Positions 15,257 through 19,509 of a DNA stretch of 19,509 nucleotides are shown here, one piece after another (positions within the stretch are counted from its first letter, which is position 1; each line of letters opens with the position of its first letter). The position numbers and the translations under genes are program-made. Source of the stretch: Bacteroidales bacterium (GTDB lineage Bacteria; Bacteroidota; Bacteroidia; Bacteroidales; UBA12077); contig JASGMZ010000026.1 in assembly GCA_030156305.1 (NCBI GenBank), positions 1 to 19,509 of the forward strand, given 5' to 3'. The notes under the pieces are model-generated. The model made no database searches and was not told where the DNA came from. It saw only the letters and a program-made list of their open reading frames with translations.

Positions 15257-16501
15257 GTGATTAAAGAACAAAAGATAGCACTGATCAATGCGGGTAAATA
15301 TAATCCCGAAAGCATAGCTGAATATTTAAAGTTAGGAGGATATCAGAATATTGAAAAAGCATTGCAAAAAAATCCTGCTGACATTATTGAATTAATGATT
15401 GAAGCTAAACTTCGTGGAAGAGGAGGAGCAGGCTTTCCAACCGGTTTAAAGGAGAAGTTTACCAATGAGGCGGTTTGTGAACGTTGTGTACAAAAATATC
15501 TTGTGTGTAATGCAGATGAAGGAGAACCTGGTACTTTTAAAGACCGGATAATTATGGAGCAAGACCCTCATGTATTAATCGAAGGGCTTATTATTGCTGC
15601 ATTTGCTATTGGGGCTACCAAAGGATATATTTATGTTCGCGGAGAATATACAAAGTCCATTCATATGCTTCGGGTTGCATTGCAACAGGCAAAAGAAAAA
15701 GGATTTTTAGGAAAGAATATTCTGAATTCAGGTTTTGATTTTGAACTGGAAATCAAACTTGGTGCAGGATCATATCTGTGTGGCGAGGAGCTGACTTTAT
15801 TGGAATCGTTGGAAGGAAAACGTGGATATCCACGCATTAAACCTCCATTTCCTGCAGAGAAAGGGTTGTTTGGTAAGCCCACGCTGATTAACAATGTGGA
15901 AACTTTTACTCATTTACCATACATTATAGAGCATGGTGCAGAACATTACAAATCAATGGGAACGGAGAAATCTCCCGGAACAAAAATTTTTACGATTAGC
16001 GGAGATGTAAACAAACCTGGATATTATGAAACAATAATGGGTGTTACCCTTCGTAGTTTGATCAATGATTTAGCGGGTGGAATCAAAGGCCATAAAAAAT
16101 TTAAAGCAGCACTATTGGGAGGTGCTGCGGGTACTTTCGTAGACGAAACGGTCTTAGATACTCCCATGGGGTTCGATTCGCTAAAAGAAAAAGGTGCGGT
16201 ACTTGGTTCCGGAGCAATTATTGTCATGTCGGAAGAAAGATCTGTTTTTGATATGGCTTACTCTATTTTAGCGTTTTTTAAACACGAATCCTGTGGAAAG
16301 TGTGTCCCTTGCCGGGTAGGTACTGCTCAATTAATGATTCTGATGGACAAAGCAAAAGAAAACTCATCAAAAAAAAGCCAAATTCTTGATCACCTTTTAT
16401 ACGAAGCTGATTATATGGCTAAAAATTCTCTTTGCCCGCTAGGCCAGTCGCCCATTTTACCTATAAAAAGTTTAAAGCAATATTTTCAACATCAATTTTA
16501 G
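15257..16501 (+). CDS. nuoF: NuoF-like FMN/NAD(H)-binding subunit of formate dehydrogenase
   Basis: This 414-residue diaphorase subunit passes electrons between the Fe-S chain, FMN and NAD(P)+. It shows the FMN/NAD motif GRGGAGFPTGLK (54-65), CNADEGEPGTFKDR (84-97), GAGSYLCGEE (169-178), ESLEGKRGYPRIKPPFPA (183-200) and the [4Fe-4S] ligands C346, C349, C352 (ESCGKCVPCR) with C393 (SLCPLG). It has neither the N-terminal thioredoxin-like domain of FdsB nor the N- and C-terminal ferredoxin extensions of electron-bifurcating HydB/HylB proteins, so it is a minimal version. An extra CERC (74-77) sits just before the conserved YLVCNADE. The start is GTG at 15257, 5 bp after the previous stop. The catalytic subunit follows after 18 bp. 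Confidence 0.93.
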   Translation: MIKEQKIALINAGKYNPESIAEYLKLGGYQNIEKALQKNPADIIELMIEAKLRGRGGAGFPTGLKEKFTNEAVCERCVQKYLVCNADEGEPGTFKDRIIMEQDPHVLIEGLIIAAFAIGATKGYIYVRGEYTKSIHMLRVALQQAKEKGFLGKNILNSGFDFELEIKLGAGSYLCGEELTLLESLEGKRGYPRIKPPFPAEKGLFGKPTLINNVETFTHLPYIIEHGAEHYKSMGTEKSPGTKIFTISGDVNKPGYYETIMGVTLRSLINDLAGGIKGHKKFKAALLGGAAGTFVDETVLDTPMGFDSLKEKGAVLGSGAIIVMSEERSVFDMAYSILAFFKHESCGKCVPCRVGTAQLMILMDKAKENSSKKSQILDHLLYEADYMAKNSLCPLGQSPILPIKSLKQYFQHQF

Positions 16502-16519
16502 TATCAGAAATCAATACCT

Positions 16520-19243
16520 ATGAGTAAACTTGTAAATATCATCATCGACGGTAAAAAGATCAAAGCTCCCGAAGGAGCAAATCTTTTACAGGTTTCCAAA
16601 GATAACGGAATCAATATCCCCAGTTTATGCTATCATAAAAAATTAAGTCCTACGGGCGCTTGCAGGCTTTGTGTTGTAAAAATAAAGGATGTAAACGGAT
16701 TAGTGATGTCTTGTACAGTAAAGGTTAATGAAGGAATGGAAGTTACTGTTTTTGATTCTGAGCTGGAAGAAACGCGAAAACATACCCTTGATTATTTGTT
16801 AGCCGAACATAACGATCATGATGATGGTACATACAACGATGAGTTACGGGATTGGGTAAAACACTATACGCTTGATGATTCTAAAAATCGGAGATATCCA
16901 ACTATTTTTAAAGATTTAGAATATAAGATTGATGATAGTTCACCTGTTTTAACATACGATGCATCGAAATGTATAAAATGTTTCAGATGTATTAAGGCAT
17001 GTGATGAGGTTCAGGGTAAAAATGTATTGTCATTTTCCGAGCGTGGTATAACATCACATATTATCGCTGGATTTGATCAATGGAGCGAATCGGAGTGTGA
17101 TGGTTGCGGTGAATGTGTTCAACTGTGCCCCACTGGCGCTTTAGTAGAAAAACCGCATCGTGATAAGATTCAATTAGATAAAATTGAAAAAAAGGTAAAA
17201 ACTACATGTCCATATTGTGGTGTAGGATGTCAAATTGAATTACTGATTCAAAATGGGAGAATTGTTCGTTCCAATGGTGTTGAAGGTGTTTGGCCGAACG
17301 ATGGACGGTTATGTGTGAAAGGCCGGTTTGGGAATGATTATGTACACAGCCCCGAGCGGTTAACCAAACCATTGATTAAAAGAAACGGGAAATTTGAAGA
17401 AGCAAGTTGGGATGAGGCGCTGGATTTAATCGCCCAAAAATTCACCGAGATAAAAGAAAAATATGGAAACGATGCTTTAGCCGGATATGCATCTGCCAAG
17501 TGTACCAACGAAGATAATTATCTGTTTCAGAAGTTTATACGAATGGTTTTTGGTACCAATAATATAGACTATTGTACTCGTCTGTGCCATGCATCTACTG
17601 TTACAGCTATGCTTAAATCCATTGGCGATGGAGCCGGAAGTAATTCTATACAGGATTTTGCTACAACCGATTGTTTGTTTGTTACCGGAAATAATATGAT
17701 TGAGACCCATCCGGTTACGGCTACATATGTGAAAAATGGACATTATTCAGGAAAAAAACTTATTATTTGCGATCCGAAGTGGACACCCTTAGTAAAATAT
17801 GCTGATATTTGGCTACAACCCCGCTTAGGTACTGATGTTGCCTTGTTAAATGGAATGATTAGGTTTATTATCAAAGAAAATTTGATTGACAAAGAATTTA
17901 TCGAAAAGAGAGTAGACGGGGGGATGGATGCTTTTGAAGAGTTAAAGCAGCTGGTTGAAAAATATACACCCGAAAAAACCGAAGATATAACTTCTGTTCC
18001 GAAAGAAAAGATGATGGCTGCGGCTCGTATGTATGCAACATCCGAAACTTCGATGATTGCTACCGGAATGGGAATGAGCCAGCAGGTTACGGGCACAAAT
18101 AATGTGTTCTCGCTAATTAATATGATGTTGATTACTGGACAAATAGGGAAAGAAAGAGCCGGAATTGATCCTCCACGAGGACAAAATAATGTGCAGGGAG
18201 CTACCGATGTAGGATGTTCTCCTATTATTTATCCCGGATATATTCCGGTTACGGATGAAGAAAACAGGAGGCGAATCGCCAAATTGTGGAATGTGGATTA
18301 TGAAAATTTATCGGCAAAACCAGGGTTGACAACTGTAGAAATAATGCACGCTGCCTACGATGATAAGATAAAAGGAATGTTTATTATGGGAGAAAATCCT
18401 ATGGTTACCGATCCAGACTTGAACCATACCGAAAAAGCCCTACGAAAATTAGATTTTTTAGTGGTTCAGGATATTTTTCATACCGAAACAACTCCTTATG
18501 CAGATGTAATTTTACCCGCTTCTTCGTTTGCTGAAAAAGAAGGGACATTTGTTAACAGCGACCGAAGAGTTTTACGCGTGCGTAAAGCGGTTGAAATGCC
18601 AGGAGAAGCACAGGAAGACTGGAAGATTATTGTTAAAATCGCTGAGCGAATGGGATATAATCTTGGGAAATATAATCATGCTTCAGAAATATTTGATGAA
18701 ATTGCCCAGGCAGCACCCATGATGGGAGGAATATCTTATGAAAGAATAGAACATGAGGGAATACAATGGCCCTGCCCAACCAAAGATCATCCGGGAACAG
18801 CCACTCTGTTTTTAGATAAATTTAATACAGCTACCGGCAAAGCAATATTGAATCCGGTAGAATATGTTCCTCAAACCGAAAAGACCAGCAACGAATTTCC
18901 GTTTATCATGAATAGTGGCCGTATTCTTTATCATTATCATACAGCAACTATGTCGAGAAAAAATAAGGTATTGACCGATTTTGCCAACGAATCGTATGTT
19001 TTAATGAACCGGGGGGATGTGGTTAAATATGATTTTAAAGATGGACAAAAAGTAAAAGTAACATCAAAACAGGGTGAATTAGAAACTACCTTACAAGCAA
19101 GCGACCATGTAGCCGAGGGTGAATTGTTTATGCCCTGGCATTATTCAGAATCGCGGGTAAATAGATTAACACGCAGTGACCTGGATCCTTTTTCAAAAAT
19201 AGCCGCCTTTAAATTGACGGCTTGTAAAGTGGAAAAGATTTAA
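16520..19243 (+). CDS. fdhA: Formate dehydrogenase catalytic subunit (Mo/W bis-pterin)
   Basis: This 907-residue protein oxidises formate to CO2 (or the reverse). N-terminal electron chain: [2Fe-2S] ligands C37, C48, C51, C65; two [4Fe-4S] clusters from C151/C154/C157/C161 and C193/C196/C199/C203. The catalytic part starts with a [4Fe-4S] site C230/C233/C237/C265. The active site is CTRLCH with C356 (TGC codon, no selenocysteine) and H357, and the formate-binding Arg is R553 in PPRGQNNVQG. The molybdopterin dinucleotide-binding C-terminal domain spans about 780-907. No Tat signal is present, so it is cytoplasmic. The His-Cys3 cluster usual in such NuoG-type N-termini is degraded: H88 remains, but the three Cys positions hold Y92, A95 and Y105 or D101. 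The NuoE and NuoF partners upstream make it NAD(P)-linked. No sulfurtransferase chaperone (FdhD/FdsC) follows within the window. Confidence 0.96.
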   Translation: MSKLVNIIIDGKKIKAPEGANLLQVSKDNGINIPSLCYHKKLSPTGACRLCVVKIKDVNGLVMSCTVKVNEGMEVTVFDSELEETRKHTLDYLLAEHNDHDDGTYNDELRDWVKHYTLDDSKNRRYPTIFKDLEYKIDDSSPVLTYDASKCIKCFRCIKACDEVQGKNVLSFSERGITSHIIAGFDQWSESECDGCGECVQLCPTGALVEKPHRDKIQLDKIEKKVKTTCPYCGVGCQIELLIQNGRIVRSNGVEGVWPNDGRLCVKGRFGNDYVHSPERLTKPLIKRNGKFEEASWDEALDLIAQKFTEIKEKYGNDALAGYASAKCTNEDNYLFQKFIRMVFGTNNIDYCTRLCHASTVTAMLKSIGDGAGSNSIQDFATTDCLFVTGNNMIETHPVTATYVKNGHYSGKKLIICDPKWTPLVKYADIWLQPRLGTDVALLNGMIRFIIKENLIDKEFIEKRVDGGMDAFEELKQLVEKYTPEKTEDITSVPKEKMMAAARMYATSETSMIATGMGMSQQVTGTNNVFSLINMMLITGQIGKERAGIDPPRGQNNVQGATDVGCSPIIYPGYIPVTDEENRRRIAKLWNVDYENLSAKPGLTTVEIMHAAYDDKIKGMFIMGENPMVTDPDLNHTEKALRKLDFLVVQDIFHTETTPYADVILPASSFAEKEGTFVNSDRRVLRVRKAVEMPGEAQEDWKIIVKIAERMGYNLGKYNHASEIFDEIAQAAPMMGGISYERIEHEGIQWPCPTKDHPGTATLFLDKFNTATGKAILNPVEYVPQTEKTSNEFPFIMNSGRILYHYHTATMSRKNKVLTDFANESYVLMNRGDVVKYDFKDGQKVKVTSKQGELETTLQASDHVAEGELFMPWHYSESRVNRLTRSDLDPFSKIAAFKLTACKVEKI

Positions 19244-19290
19244 TATCTAATTTTTTAATGTAAGTTATTGCGGTTTGGTAAATTAAAAAC

Positions 19291-19319
19291 ATATTAAATT
19301 TCCTTAAAATTTTTAATAT
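19291..19319. repeat. AT-only inverted repeat after the formate dehydrogenase operon
   Basis: ATATTAAA (19291-19298) and TTTAATAT (19312-19319) form a perfect 8-bp inverted repeat. It lies about 50 bp after the stop of the catalytic subunit. It could be a weak end-of-operon structure, but it contains no G-C pair and has no U-tract, so its role is doubtful. Confidence 0.25.
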
Positions 19320-19420
19320 CATTATAGTTTTGTAGATACTTAATCAATCCTTTTGCAATCAATGCTTTCTTTTTTCAAACATAATACCTTTAGCAAAAAT
19401 CAAAATATCTATAATTAGTG

Positions 19421-19509
19421 GCTATAAGAAAACGTCAATAACTGCGTTACGCTCGCATTGGCAATTAGTCATTTACGTCAGTAAACTCCTGGCTGCCAAT
19501 TCTTCGCAA
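19421..19509. repeat. Nested palindrome, probable edge of a dispersed repeat
   Basis: This GC-richer block at the window edge has a perfect 7-bp inverted repeat (ATTGGCA 19457-19463, TGCCAAT 19494-19500) enclosing a 5-bp hairpin (TTTAC 19472-19476, GTAAA 19481-19485, loop GTCA), with an outer TGCG/CGCA pair (19443-19446, 19505-19508). Its composition differs from the flanking AT-rich DNA. It encodes nothing I can support and continues past the window, as a short dispersed palindromic element would. The region 19244-19420 before it holds no gene. Confidence 0.4.

Noticed and set aside
14784..16501. Complex I fragment (nuoE-nuoF)
   Set aside because: No other nuo genes are present and a formate dehydrogenase catalytic gene follows after 18 bp, so these are its diaphorase subunits.
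17573..17590. Possible selenocysteine at the formate dehydrogenase active site
   Set aside because: The codon at 17585-17587 is TGC, an ordinary Cys, and no in-frame TGA occurs in the gene.
1..19509. CRISPR array, tRNA, rRNA or insertion sequence
   Set aside because: No regularly spaced repeats, no cloverleaf or rRNA-like sequence and no transposase motif were seen on either strand.

Overview
The window looks like chromosomal DNA from an AT-rich Bacteroidota, probably an anaerobic or facultative member of the Bacteroidales/Marinilabiliales type. Three things point there: lipoprotein signals with an acidic tail after the lipobox Cys; promoter elements of the TTTG / TAnnTTTG type instead of classical -35/-10 boxes; and GAF sensor proteins ending in the coiled-coil motif EEMRQNMEELQATQEE. 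The species assignment is inference. I see no rRNA, tRNA, CRISPR array or transposase.

Layout. (1) 1-1946, minus strand: a small Asp-tailed lipoprotein with its own promoter, and a lipid-anchored WtpA/ModA-type tungstate/molybdate-binding protein. A palindrome resembling a ModE operator sits just upstream of the binding-protein gene. (2) 2056-7555: a three-gene signalling island. Two GAF/coiled-coil membrane sensors without a recognisable output domain flank a SpoIIE/PP2C phosphatase. The first sensor and the phosphatase are divergent and share the same kind of periplasmic helical sensor domain. The two sensors are paralogues whose 3' ends are nearly identical in DNA. (3) 7630-13581, plus strand: a heavy-metal efflux operon made of a His/Cys-rich small exported protein, a His-rich lipoprotein membrane-fusion protein, an HME-type RND pump and a TolC-like channel, closed by a strong bidirectional terminator. 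(4) 13637-14551, minus strand: an exported protein of unknown function and a Cys-rich single-span membrane protein. (5) 14784-19243, plus strand: a compact three-gene NAD(P)-linked formate dehydrogenase (NuoE-like, NuoF-like, molybdo/tungsto-catalytic subunit) in the same order as fdsG-fdsB-fdsA, with a good Bacteroidota promoter. (6) 19244-19509: no gene, but a nested palindrome runs to the window edge.

How the parts connect. The formate dehydrogenase needs a Mo or W bis-pterin cofactor, and the WtpA-like protein at the other end of the window would supply that oxyanion, so the two ends may be functionally linked although unlinked transcriptionally. The metal-efflux operon appears self-contained. 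The signalling island could control a partner-switching (anti-sigma/anti-anti-sigma) pathway encoded elsewhere.

The most unusual points are the ModE-like operator, the shared sensor domain on divergent genes, the loss of the His-Cys3 [4Fe-4S] ligands in the formate dehydrogenase, an extra CxxC in its NuoF-like partner, and the near-identical 3' ends of the sensor paralogues. I could not run database searches; family assignments rest on recognised motifs.
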